Below, piece by piece: positions 25,545 to 33,404 of a stretch of 64,000 bases of DNA. Origin of the DNA: JAFCUW01 sp049898325 (GTDB lineage Bacteria; Pseudomonadota; Gammaproteobacteria; Burkholderiales; Burkholderiaceae_D); NCBI RefSeq assembly GCF_049898325.1, contig NZ_JAFCXL010000003.1, forward strand, positions 62,001-126,000. The letters run 5' to 3'. Under the pieces are notes generated by a model. It did no database searches, was not told where the DNA came from, and worked only from the letters and a program-made list of their open reading frames with translations. Made by a program: the position numbers and the translations under genes. Numbering within the stretch: position 1 is the first letter of the stretch; every line of letters begins with the position of its first letter.

Positions 25545-26072
25545 TTAGATTGGAAACACCAGGCAGGTGGTGGTGGCATACGCGAGCAGCTTGCCGGCGG
25601 CATCGAGCAGGCGCCCTTCGGCGATCGCCGTCTGGCCACCCAGGTGGATGACCTTGCCTTCGGCGCGCACGGGCCCCGTGTTCACGGTGATGGCGCGCAC
25701 ATAATTGATTTTCAGTTCCAGCGTGGTGTAGCCGCGGCCGGCCGGCAGCAGGCTGTGGATGGCGCAGCCCACCGCCGTGTCGAGCAGGGTGGCGGCATAG
25801 CCGCCATGGACGGCGCCCAGGGGATTGTAGTGTTCGGGACCGGGGGTGCCCTGGAACACGGCATGGCCGTCGACCGCCTTGAGCGGCGTCATGCCCATCA
25901 ATTCGCCGATGGGGGGCGCCGGCAACTCGCCCCGGCTGATGCCGGCGAGGAAATCCTCGCCGCTGCGCCCGCTCAGCGCCTCGCGCCCGGCCACGCCGGG
26001 CGGCGCCAGCCGGGCGCGCATCAGCGCAGCCTCATCGATCCACGCCTGCTTGACGCTGTCCGTATCGTTCAT
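25545..26072 (-). CDS. PaaI-family hotdog thioesterase
   Basis: A 175-residue hotdog-fold acyl-CoA thioesterase. The PaaI-type motif 'NPLGAVHGGYAATLLDTAVG' contains the catalytic region (His-Gly-Gly then Asp), and 'VHLGGQTAIAEGRL'-like strands complete the fold. Residues 1-60 are an N-terminal helical extension. GGAG 7 nt before the ATG at 26072 fixes the start. A palindrome shared with the marR promoter lies 22 bases upstream, overlapping its likely promoter (GATAAT on the minus strand at about 26087-26092). The substrate is unknown. Confidence 0.85.
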   Translation of the reverse strand: MNDTDSVKQAWIDEAALMRARLAPPGVAGREALSGRSGEDFLAGISRGELPAPPIGELMGMTPLKAVDGHAVFQGTPGPEHYNPLGAVHGGYAATLLDTAVGCAIHSLLPAGRGYTTLELKINYVRAITVNTGPVRAEGKVIHLGGQTAIAEGRLLDAAGKLLAYATTTCLVFPI

Positions 26073-26093
26073 GGTCCGCTCCTTCAATTATCA

Positions 26094-26110
26094 GTGTAGC
26101 TACACTATAG
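26094..26110. promoter_or_regulatory. Candidate MarR operator upstream of the thioesterase gene
   Basis: The 14-bp perfect palindrome AGTGTAGCTACACT (26093-26106) runs into CACTATAG. The 17 bases from 26094 match the sequence at the marR promoter (28721-28737) at 14 positions. It lies between the TonB-receptor stop and the thioesterase start, next to a GATAAT-like -10 box. Confidence 0.55.
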
Positions 26111-26129
26111 CCGAAGAAGCGGCCGCCGA

Positions 26130-28127
26130 TTAGAAGCGCAGCCGCACGCCCATCACCAGGTTGCGGCCCGGCAGCGGCACCACGTCTTTCAGCACCGAGG
26201 TGGAAAAGCGGATGTCTTCATCGAGCAGGTTCTTCACCAGCGCAAAATAAGTGACGTCGTTCTGGCCCACTTTCTGGGTGTACGACACGTTCAGGTCGAG
26301 CTGCGTGTAGGCGTCGGTGGGCGTACGCTCATACGCGGCCAGCCGCTCCTGCTTGAGGGCGTGCAGCACTGACACGCCCGCGCGCCACGGACCCTGGCGG
26401 TAGCCGACATCGCCGCCGAGGCGGGTGGCCGGTTGCAGGGGCAGGCTGCCGGCGCCGTCCAGGCTGCCGCGGGAGCGGTCGACAAAACTGTGCCAGGAGA
26501 CGCCGTCGTGGCCCAGGTTGTAGCTCAGTTCAGCCTCGGCGCCGCGGATGGTGGCATTGGCCTGGCGGAACTGGCGGCGCCGCAATGCGTCGCCGGGATT
26601 GCCTTCATCGTCGAGCAGGGTGCCGTCGATTTCGCCGTAGACGAAGTTTTTCACCTTGTTCTGGAACAGGTTGGCCTTCCAGCGCCACAGGCCGGCGGTT
26701 TTCTGCAGCGACAGTTCGAGGTTGCGCGAGGTTTCCTTGGCGAAGTTGGCATTGCCGATATCGAAGGTGTTGGTCGAATCGTGCGGGCCGCCCGCGTACA
26801 GCTCGTCGGCGGTGGGGGCGCGCTGCGCCACCGACGCCGTCAGTCCCGTCGAATAGCCGGCCGTGAACGGCCACAGCGCGCCCACCGAATACGAGCTCAG
26901 ATTGAAGCGGCGGCCGATATTGCCCTGCGGGCTGCGCTCGACCTTCTCGTAGCGGGCGCCGGCATTGATGTCGAGCGGACCGACCCGGCGTTCTTCCACC
27001 AGGAACAGGGCCTGCGACGTCGACCGGGTGGCCGGCACCGTGTTGGGCGAACCGTCGCTGGCGTTGAGCGCGGCAAAATTGGTGTTTTCCGTTTGCATGC
27101 CGAAGGTGCCGTGCCAGAGCGCCACCGGCTGGTGCGTGAGCTCCCAGCGGGTTTCCACGGCGCGGTTGGTAAATTTGGTCTGCGGCACGCCTTCGAGGTC
27201 GAGCTCACTGTGGCGGTAGTCGGTGTAGCCGCTCTTGAACTTGAACGTTTCAAAGCCGGGCAGGGGATTTTTGACCAGGCTGTCGATGTCGTAGCGGCGC
27301 TGCTTCATGGTAATTTGCGACGCCTCCAGGGTGGGAATGCCGTAGTCGTTGCCGATGGCGCTGACGGAGGCGCCCACGAAGCCCCAGTCGGCAATATAGC
27401 TGCCGCCCAGGCCCAGGCTATGCTGGCGGTTGAACGAGTTGCGCAGGGTGCCGGCATCCGCGTCGGGCGCGCCGTCGGCGTAGCGCGAGCCGGGAATGCG
27501 GTAGTCGCGCGCGTCGCGCGCGCTGGCGTCGACGTGGACGGCGAACGGTCCCTGGCCCGCGTCGACCGACAGCGAACCCGTGCCGGAACGGTCGACCGCG
27601 CCGTAGCGGCCTTCGATTTCGCCGGTCGGCGCGCTTGAAACGGTGGTGGGAATGCGGTCGTTGACGACATTGACCAGGCCGCCGATGGCGCCGGAGCCGT
27701 ACAGCAGGGCTGCGGGGCCGCGCAGGATTTCGATCTGGCGCGCGGTGGGGCCGTCGGTGGCCACCGCGTGGTCGTTCGACAGGCCCGAGATATCGGACAC
27801 CGCCATGCCGTTTTCCAGCACCTTGACACGCGAGCCTTCCAGGCCGCGGATGATGGGGCGCGAGGCGCCGGCGCCGAACGCCGAGGCCGACACACCGAGT
27901 TCGTGCGACAGCGTCTCGCCCAGCGAGCCGCCCACCTTGTTGTGCAAGTCTTCACCGGACAACACCTTGGCGGGGCTGAGGATCTGGTCCCCTTCGGCGC
28001 TGCCGAAGGGGGTGGCGGTGACGATCACGGTGGTGATCTTGCCGGCCGTCTGGGCCAGGACGAGCGAAGACAGAGCGGACAGGACGGCGCCTGCCACGAG
28101 ATTGCGTGGGAAATTTTGAAATGACAC
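26130..28127 (-). CDS. TonB-dependent outer-membrane receptor, ZnuD-like
   Basis: A 665-residue outer-membrane receptor. It has a signal peptide (SSLVLAQ end), a TonB-box-like 'TTVIVTATP', a plug domain ('RPIIRGLEGSRVKVLENG', 'ATDGPTARQIEILRGPAALLYG') and a 22-strand-type barrel ending in Phe ('LVMGVRLRF'). The plug wording, 'GLSNDHAV' and 'GSGAIGGLVNVVNDRIP', resembles ZnuD-type zinc receptors, but an iron or other ligand is possible. I chose the GTG at 28127 because AAGGA lies 6 nt upstream; the frame is open to an ATG at 28148 without a ribosome site. A small companion protein is encoded just upstream on the same strand. Confidence 0.85.
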   Translation of the reverse strand: MSFQNFPRNLVAGAVLSALSSLVLAQTAGKITTVIVTATPFGSAEGDQILSPAKVLSGEDLHNKVGGSLGETLSHELGVSASAFGAGASRPIIRGLEGSRVKVLENGMAVSDISGLSNDHAVATDGPTARQIEILRGPAALLYGSGAIGGLVNVVNDRIPTTVSSAPTGEIEGRYGAVDRSGTGSLSVDAGQGPFAVHVDASARDARDYRIPGSRYADGAPDADAGTLRNSFNRQHSLGLGGSYIADWGFVGASVSAIGNDYGIPTLEASQITMKQRRYDIDSLVKNPLPGFETFKFKSGYTDYRHSELDLEGVPQTKFTNRAVETRWELTHQPVALWHGTFGMQTENTNFAALNASDGSPNTVPATRSTSQALFLVEERRVGPLDINAGARYEKVERSPQGNIGRRFNLSSYSVGALWPFTAGYSTGLTASVAQRAPTADELYAGGPHDSTNTFDIGNANFAKETSRNLELSLQKTAGLWRWKANLFQNKVKNFVYGEIDGTLLDDEGNPGDALRRRQFRQANATIRGAEAELSYNLGHDGVSWHSFVDRSRGSLDGAGSLPLQPATRLGGDVGYRQGPWRAGVSVLHALKQERLAAYERTPTDAYTQLDLNVSYTQKVGQNDVTYFALVKNLLDEDIRFSTSVLKDVVPLPGRNLVMGVRLRF

Positions 28128-28199
28128 GGTAGATCCTTGAGAAAGCATTGAACACGCCGGGCGCGGGCCGCAAGGGGCCGCGCCGGGACACGGTAGATC
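28123..28199. repeat. 13-bp direct repeat around the TonB-receptor start
   Basis: GACACGGTAGATC occurs at 28123-28135 and again at 28187-28199, 64 bases apart. On the minus strand the left copy spans the GTG start codon of the receptor. The copy upstream lies just after the stop of the small companion gene. The spacing is not a multiple of three, so the upstream copy opens a different frame. Confidence 0.75.
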
Positions 28200-28209
28200 G
28201 TTGCGAAGC

Positions 28210-28602
28210 TCAGGATTGCGGTGGCGCCCGCGAAGAAAAATGCGCGGTGAACGGCGTCTGGTAGGAGATGAAGGCCAGCCACTGGGCCATCAGGGGCGCA
28301 TGGGGCGGCACGGCGATGACGAAGGGCGCGCTGCCCAGGCAGGCGCCGACGGTGGCGGCGTCGAAGGCCAGGCAGGAGTGACCCGCATCGAGGTGCCGGG
28401 GGGCCGCGTCGTCGGCGGCGATGGGCGTGGCCACCGCCAGCGCGTTGGCGACCTGCGCCGCCGTCTCGACCCCGTCGAGCATGCGCGAGGCATGGTTGAT
28501 CCGGTGCGCCAGGCCTTGCCAGTGCGAGCACAGCAAGGCCGCGATCAGGATCGCAACGAAGAAGGCGTGCAGACGGGCGGGTGGGCGGTGAAACACGTGC
28601 AT
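28210..28602 (-). CDS. Small membrane or exported protein upstream of the TonB receptor
   Basis: A 130-residue protein with one N-terminal hydrophobic helix (about residues 10-30, 'LHAFFVAILIAALLCSHW'), a His-containing segment after it, then a mostly non-membrane region with two Cys ('HSCLAFDA', 'VGACLGSA'). I do not recognise a named family. The position just upstream of a ZnuD-like receptor, with His and Cys residues, suggests a metal-related envelope role (inference). The start at 28602 is a choice; the frame is open to 28686 with no better ribosome site. Confidence 0.5.
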   Translation of the reverse strand: MHVFHRPPARLHAFFVAILIAALLCSHWQGLAHRINHASRMLDGVETAAQVANALAVATPIAADDAAPRHLDAGHSCLAFDAATVGACLGSAPFVIAVPPHAPLMAQWLAFISYQTPFTAHFSSRAPPQS

Positions 28603-28720
28603 GGGGCCTGGCGCATCAAAAATGAAGGGTGAAAACGCCATGATTGTAGCGCACGCGGGCCAGCTTGCCCAAGCGCGGCCCGGCAAATCCCCGGCGGCGC
28701 CGAAATGGCTGGAATAACAG

Positions 28721-28738
28721 GTGTAGTTGCACTATAAT
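28721..28738 (+). promoter_or_regulatory. marR promoter -10 with overlapping candidate operator
   Basis: GTGTAGTTGCACTATAAT combines a near-palindrome (GTGTAG..GCAC) with a perfect TATAAT -10 box at 28733-28738. The first 17 bases match the site at 26094-26110 at 14 positions. Overlap with the -10 box is what an autorepressing MarR protein would use. The -35 box is poor. Confidence 0.55.
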
Positions 28739-28765
28739 TTTAAGCAACGATTTTATCTCTCCGCC

Positions 28766-29230
28766 ATGACCGACCAACTGCACCTGCCGCTTGGCTGCAC
28801 CTGCTTCAAATTGCGCAAGCTTACGCGCGCCATGTCGCGCCTGTACGACCAGCACCTGGCCACGGTCGGCCTGAAAAGCACCCAGTACGTGCTGCTCAAT
28901 TTCGTCGCCGCCGAAGCGATGCCGGTGGCGCTGCTGGCCGAGCGCTTCGGCGCCGAGCGCACCACCATGACGCGCAATCTGAAGCCCCTGATCGAGGCCG
29001 GCTGGGTCACGCTCGAAGCGGGCGCCGACAGCCGCCAGCGCATCGTCACCATCAGCGCCGCCGGCCGCGCCAAAACGGCGCTGGCTTACGATGCCTGGCG
29101 CGCCGCCCAGGACGCCGTCGAGGCGCTGCTGGGCGCGGCCGGGGTGGCGGCGCTGCACCGCCAGATCGACAGCACCTATTTACAACTTTCCCATTTGACA
29201 GAGGACGTGCGCCATGCCGACCCAGACTGA
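28766..29230 (+). CDS. MarR-family transcriptional regulator
   Basis: A 154-residue winged-helix regulator. The HTH region is 'QYVLLNFVAAEAMPVALLAE' followed by 'RTTMTRNLKPLIEAGWVT', and the wing holds 'ADSRQRIVTISAAGRA', the MarR D-x-R signature. MarR proteins bind palindromes as dimers and usually let go on binding a small phenolic or other ligand. A matching palindrome at its own -10 box suggests autoregulation. The ATG at 28766 is preferred over upstream TTG 28727, which lies inside the promoter. It overlaps the MFS gene by 17 bases, so the carrier is a likely target. Confidence 0.9.
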   Translation: MTDQLHLPLGCTCFKLRKLTRAMSRLYDQHLATVGLKSTQYVLLNFVAAEAMPVALLAERFGAERTTMTRNLKPLIEAGWVTLEAGADSRQRIVTISAAGRAKTALAYDAWRAAQDAVEALLGAAGVAALHRQIDSTYLQLSHLTEDVRHADPD

Positions 29231-30491
29231 CATGACGCCACGCGCCGCCTGGCTGTTAATCCTTGCCTCCTCGGCAATTTTAATGATCACGATGGGGGCA
29301 CGCCTGACGACGGGCTTGTTCATGTCGCCGATTAACACTTCGACGGGGCTGGGTATCGCCTCGATCAGCTTCGCGCTGGCGGTGGGCCAGTTCATGTGGG
29401 GCGCGGCGCAGCCGGTGTTCGGCGCGATTGCCGACAAATACGGTTCCGTCAAGGTGGTGGTGGCCGGCGCCCTGATGCTGGCGGCCGGCCTGGCGCTGAC
29501 CCCGCTGGTGAGCGCGCAATGGGGCTTGCTGCTGACCATGGGCTTTCTCAGTGCCGCCGGCGCCGGCGCCGGCAGTTTTTCCATCCTGATCGGCGCCACC
29601 GCCCAGCGCCTGCCGGCCGCGCGCCGGCCGTTCGCCGCCGGCTTCATCAATGCCGGCGGCTCCTTCGGCCAGTTCGTGTTCGCCCCCCTGATGCAGGCGA
29701 TCATCAGCAGCGCCGGCTGGATCGCCGCCATGCTGACCATGGCCGCCACCACCTTGCTCACCATTCCCCTGGCCTGGCAGTTGCGCGACCCGAAAGGCGA
29801 GGGCGCCGCCGCCCGCGCCGCCCACCTGGCTGCCACCACCGTCGCCAGCGCGCCCGATCCGCTGGCGCCGCCGCCGATGACCTTGCGCCGCCAGGTCGGC
29901 ATCGCCCTGCGCGACCGCAGCTACCTGCTGCTGCACCTGGGCTTTTTCACCTGCGGCTTTCACATCGCCTTCCTGGTCACCCACCTGCCTGGCGAAGTGG
30001 CGCTGTGCAACCTGTCGGCCAGCGTGTCGGCCACGGCGCTGGGCCTGATCGGCTTGTTCAACATCGCCGGCAGCCTGACGGCGGGCTACCTGGCCACGCG
30101 CTACCGCATGAAGTCGCTGCTGGCGCTGATGTACGCCAGCCGCGCCGTCATCGTCGGCCTGTACCTGGTGGCGCCGAAAACCCCGCTGACCTTCTATGTG
30201 TTCGCCGCCGCGCTGGGCTTTACGTGGCTGGCCACGGTGCCGCCCACGGCCGGCCTGGTGGGCAAGCTGTTCGGCATGCGCTACCTGTCGACCCTGTTCG
30301 GCCTGACCCTGCTGTCGCACCAGGTGGGCGGCTTCCTGGGCGCCTGGCTGGGTGGCCTGTCCTTCGTCCATTTTGGCGACTACACCTGGATGTGGTACGC
30401 CGACATCGTGCTGGCGCTGGGCGCGGCCGTGCTCAATCTGCCCATCCGCGAGGCCCACGTGGCGCCACGCGGCACGCCGGCGACGGCCTGA
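29214..30491 (+). CDS. Major facilitator superfamily transporter
   Basis: A 425-residue inner-membrane carrier with 12 predicted helices. The loop 'GAIADKYGSVKVV' after helix 2 is the MFS signature, and helices near 'GFINAGGSFGQFVFAPLM' line the channel. It resembles oxalate/formate-antiporter-like (OFA) or monocarboxylate-type members, but the substrate is unknown. GAGGA 8 nt before the ATG supports the start, inside the 3' end of marR. It is probably controlled by that regulator. Confidence 0.88.
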   Translation: MPTQTDMTPRAAWLLILASSAILMITMGARLTTGLFMSPINTSTGLGIASISFALAVGQFMWGAAQPVFGAIADKYGSVKVVVAGALMLAAGLALTPLVSAQWGLLLTMGFLSAAGAGAGSFSILIGATAQRLPAARRPFAAGFINAGGSFGQFVFAPLMQAIISSAGWIAAMLTMAATTLLTIPLAWQLRDPKGEGAAARAAHLAATTVASAPDPLAPPPMTLRRQVGIALRDRSYLLLHLGFFTCGFHIAFLVTHLPGEVALCNLSASVSATALGLIGLFNIAGSLTAGYLATRYRMKSLLALMYASRAVIVGLYLVAPKTPLTFYVFAAALGFTWLATVPPTAGLVGKLFGMRYLSTLFGLTLLSHQVGGFLGAWLGGLSFVHFGDYTWMWYADIVLALGAAVLNLPIREAHVAPRGTPATA

Positions 30492-30492
30492 G

Positions 30493-30801
30493 ATGGCGCG
30501 CGACAGCTGGGCGTACCGGGAAGTGGCGGTCGAGTCGGTGGCCGATCCCCGCAGCGGCGTGCTGCGCCTGCGGCCGATGGCGGGACAGGCTTTCGCCCCC
30601 ACGCTGCCGGTGCGGGCGGCGCGCGCGCTGACCGATGCGGCCGTGTATCCGGCCGGCAGCCGGTTTTTGCTCAACGCCAAGCTGACCGACCGCCTGGGCG
30701 GCCCGCAATTTCTGTACAGCTACCACGGCGACGCCGTGACAGTGCTCAGCGCCGCCGCCGCCCGCCGCTTCCTGCTGGCGTTCCGGCGCGGCCGCATTTA
30801 G
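30493..30801 (+). CDS. Hypothetical 102-residue protein coupled to the MFS gene
   Basis: The ATG lies one base after the MFS stop (TGA G ATG), a layout typical of translational coupling. The protein is soluble, with alternating hydrophobic and charged residues and no signal peptide or membrane helix. I do not recognise a family. Its TAG stop is made from the duplicated TTA and the first G of the miniature element that follows, and the reconstructed empty site also gives TAG, so the protein was probably not truncated by the insertion. Confidence 0.6.
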   Translation: MARDSWAYREVAVESVADPRSGVLRLRPMAGQAFAPTLPVRAARALTDAAVYPAGSRFLLNAKLTDRLGGPQFLYSYHGDAVTVLSAAAARRFLLAFRRGRI

Positions 30802-30985
30802 TGCCTATCCCAGTAGTCTGGAGTCGCTGCTGCCGCGCCTGGCAAGCGGGGGCGGGCCGTCATGCATGACTTGCCTCGTCGTTGCATGGCTAGCCATGCT
30901 GCCTCCTCGCGCCTAGCCCGCGCTTGCCAGTCATCGCCTACGCGCATGTCGCCATCCGCTTCCCCCAGACTACCGGGATAGGCAC
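30801..30985. mobile_element. Miniature inverted-repeat element, copy A (185 bp)
   Basis: Terminal inverted repeats of 21 bp match at 20 positions: GTGCCTATCCC... at 30801-30821 and its complement at 30965-30985. The trinucleotide TTA flanks both ends (30798-30800 and 30986-30988), a target duplication. The interior has the 16-bp palindrome GCATGGCTAGCCATGC (30884-30899) and no transposase. In reverse orientation it aligns along most of its length with copy B at 47743-47898. It sits exactly between the stop codons of two convergent genes. Confidence 0.8.
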
Positions 30986-32206
30986 TTAGTCGAGCGCGCG
31001 CTGGCGCGACGCCAGCAGCGCCCCCACCAGCAAAGCCAGCGCCGAATAGATCAATCCCCGTTGCAGCCCGCCGGGGCCGTCGGCAATCTTGCCGATCACT
31101 GCCGGTCCGATGATCTGGCCGAACGCGAACACGGTGGTAAAGGCGCTGATGCCGCCCGACCAGGCGTGCGCGGGCAGGTTGTGGCGCACCAGCGCGGTGG
31201 TCGAGGCCACCACCGACAGGAAGATGGCGCCGAACATCATCCCCGACAGGAACACCAGCGGCGGCCACGCGGTCAGCGCCGGCAAGATGGTGGCCAGCCC
31301 CAGCAGGGCGTTCAGGATGGCCATCGACTGGCCGCCCTTGAAGCGGTCGAGCATGCCGGCCCAGATGCGCGACGAGGCCATCACGGCCATCCCGAGGGCG
31401 GCGTAAAACCAGGTGATGGTGGCCGCGCCCATGCCTTGCTCTTTCAGCAGCGCGATCACGAAGGTCATGTAGGCGATGTAGCCGACGCCGAACATCAGGT
31501 AGCCGGCCAGGCCGAAGGCGAACGGGCCGATGCGGAACTGGCCATGCGCGCCCGGCGCGGCCGGCGCGCCGTCGATGCGCGCGGCCACCAGCGCCATGGC
31601 GACGGTGGCCGCCAGGCACAGCGCGCCCAGCGCCACCCACGCCCATTGCCACGGGTGGGCGGCGCCCGCGGCGCTGGCAAGCACGCGCGGCACCAGCAGG
31701 GCGGCGACGCTGATGCCGGCCCCCGTGCCCCCGTAATAGATGCCGATCAGCAGGCCGGCACGGTCCGGATGCAGCGCACCGAGGCGCGCCGCCAGCACCC
31801 CGCCGGCGATGAAGATGCAGGCGCTGGCGATGCCGGCCAGCACCCGCAGCAGCAGCAGCACGGTGGCGTCGACGACCAGCCCGGACAGCATCAACACCAC
31901 GCCGGCCAGCAGCGCCCCGCCCACCAGCGGGGTTTGCGCGCGCCAGCGCCGCATCAGCGCCGGCATCGACAGGGCACCGATGAAGTAGCCGAGCGCGTTA
32001 GCGGTATTCATCGAGCCGGCCAGAAAATAACTCCAGTCCAGGTCGAGCCGCATGGGCGGCAGCAGCAGGGCATAGGAAAAGCGCGCCAGGCCCAGCGAAA
32101 TGGCGGCGCCCAGCGCCAGCGCCAGCGCCACCAGGTAGGGCCGGCGTGCGGCCAGCGCGGCGCTGGCGGGCGGCTCGCCGGTGGCGGTTTTATAGGCTTG
32201 CGTCAC
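30986..32206 (-). CDS. YbfB/YjiJ-family MFS transporter
   Basis: A 406-residue membrane carrier with 12 helices. 'LGLARFSYALLLPPMR' near the N-terminus is the YbfB/YjiJ family signature, and 'GGVLAARLG' and 'GIYYGGTGAGI' follow. Substrates are not known for this family. I chose the GTG at 32206 (GGGAG 6 nt upstream); the frame is open to 32293 but that extension is Arg-rich and unlike a membrane protein start. The TAA stop coincides with the target duplication of the miniature element. Confidence 0.85.
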   Translation of the reverse strand: MTQAYKTATGEPPASAALAARRPYLVALALALGAAISLGLARFSYALLLPPMRLDLDWSYFLAGSMNTANALGYFIGALSMPALMRRWRAQTPLVGGALLAGVVLMLSGLVVDATVLLLLRVLAGIASACIFIAGGVLAARLGALHPDRAGLLIGIYYGGTGAGISVAALLVPRVLASAAGAAHPWQWAWVALGALCLAATVAMALVAARIDGAPAAPGAHGQFRIGPFAFGLAGYLMFGVGYIAYMTFVIALLKEQGMGAATITWFYAALGMAVMASSRIWAGMLDRFKGGQSMAILNALLGLATILPALTAWPPLVFLSGMMFGAIFLSVVASTTALVRHNLPAHAWSGGISAFTTVFAFGQIIGPAVIGKIADGPGGLQRGLIYSALALLVGALLASRQRALD

Positions 32207-32421
32207 TGCTCGCTCCCGTTTGCGCGTGCGCGCTTCATACCCATTGTGCCCGATGTTGGCCGGCTGCCTGGCAGGTCCGAATAATAGAAGCAAGGGGTTG
32301 ACATTTCTTCCATGTTATTTGGGGGACTGCACTTGCCTGATGTGAGCAGCCGTGCGCGCAAACGGGGCGAAAGATGTGAAAATGGACACTCGCACTTCCC
32401 TCACTTTCCAAAGGACACACC

Positions 32422-32973
32422 ATGGCATCTCGTAAAATCGCCGTTATCGTCGGCAGCCTGCGCAAGGAATCGTTCAATTGCAAGGTGGCCAGGACCCTGA
32501 TGCTGCTGGCGGGGCCGGAGCTGGACATGGAAATTGTCGAGATCGGTAAGTTGCCGTTGTATAACGAGGACGACGATGCCAATCCACCGCCCGTCTACAC
32601 CGAATTTCGCGATCGCATCAAGGGCTACGACGGCGTGCTGTTCGTCACGCCCGAGTACAACCGCTCGGTGCCGGGGTGCCTGAAAAACGCCATCGACGTC
32701 GGTTCGCGCCCGTACGGCCACAGCGCCTGGAGCGGCAAGCCGGCCGGCGTGGTGACGGTGTCGCCCGGCGCGGTGGGCGGCTTCGGCGCCAACCACCACT
32801 TGCGGCAGATGCTGGTGTTCTTGAACATGCCCGCCATGGCGCAGCCGGAAGCGTATATCGGCGGCGTCGGCAAGATGTTCGACGGCGACACCCTCAGCAA
32901 CGACGCCACCCGGGCTTTCCTGCAAACCTTTATCGATGCCTACGCCGCCTGGGTCGAACGCCACGCCGACTGA
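32422..32973 (+). CDS. NADPH-dependent FMN reductase (ChrR/azoreductase-like)
   Basis: A 183-residue flavodoxin-like enzyme. The FMN phosphate loop is 'VGSLRKESFNCKVAR', and 'FVTPEYNRSVPGCLKNAIDV' is the hallmark of the NADPH-dependent FMN reductase family, which reduces quinones, azo dyes or chromate. AAGGA 6 nt before the ATG supports the start. It acts in the cytoplasm as a dimer or tetramer. It is followed after 4 bases by a VOC gene, probably cotranscribed. Confidence 0.93.
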   Translation: MASRKIAVIVGSLRKESFNCKVARTLMLLAGPELDMEIVEIGKLPLYNEDDDANPPPVYTEFRDRIKGYDGVLFVTPEYNRSVPGCLKNAIDVGSRPYGHSAWSGKPAGVVTVSPGAVGGFGANHHLRQMLVFLNMPAMAQPEAYIGGVGKMFDGDTLSNDATRAFLQTFIDAYAAWVERHAD

Positions 32974-32977
32974 AACC

Positions 32978-33394
32978 ATGCCCCTGACCCTGGCCCGTAT
33001 CGACCACATCGTCCTGCGCGTGATACAGCTTGACGTGATGTTGCATTTTTACTGTCAAGTGCTCGGCTGCCGTATCGAACGACGCCAGGACGACATCGGC
33101 CTGGTGCAACTGCGCGCCGGCGCCTCGCTGCTCGACCTGGTCCCCGTCGATGGCGTGCTGGGCCGACAGGGCGGGGCGGCGCCTGGCGCCGGGGGCAGAA
33201 ACGTCGATCACATCTGCTTCCGGGTCGACAGTTTCGACGCCGGCGCCATCGCCGCCCACCTGGCCGCCGCCGGCATCGCGGCCGGCCCGGTGGCATCGCG
33301 CTACGGCGCCGAAGGACAAGGACCGTCCATGTACGTACAAGACCCCGAAGGCAATACCATCGAACTCAAGGGCCCGCCCAGTCCCCTGCAATGA
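32978..33394 (+). CDS. VOC-family (glyoxalase/dioxygenase fold) protein
   Basis: A 138-residue single-domain VOC protein. It opens with 'RIDHIVLRV' (His metal ligand) and ends with 'MYVQDPEGNTIELK' (Glu ligand), with 'VDHICFRVDSF' in the second half-repeat (His ligand). Members isomerise, hydrolyse or bind small molecules such as toxins and glutathione adducts; the substrate cannot be read. The ATG at 32978 is 4 bases after the FMN reductase stop. Confidence 0.88.
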   Translation: MPLTLARIDHIVLRVIQLDVMLHFYCQVLGCRIERRQDDIGLVQLRAGASLLDLVPVDGVLGRQGGAAPGAGGRNVDHICFRVDSFDAGAIAAHLAAAGIAAGPVASRYGAEGQGPSMYVQDPEGNTIELKGPPSPLQ

Positions 33395-33404
33395 GGCCGT
33401 CACC

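Noticed and set aside
32298..32303. A perfect TTGACA -35 box before the FMN reductase gene
   Set aside because: No acceptable -10 hexamer lies 16-18 bases downstream, so I did not call a promoter.
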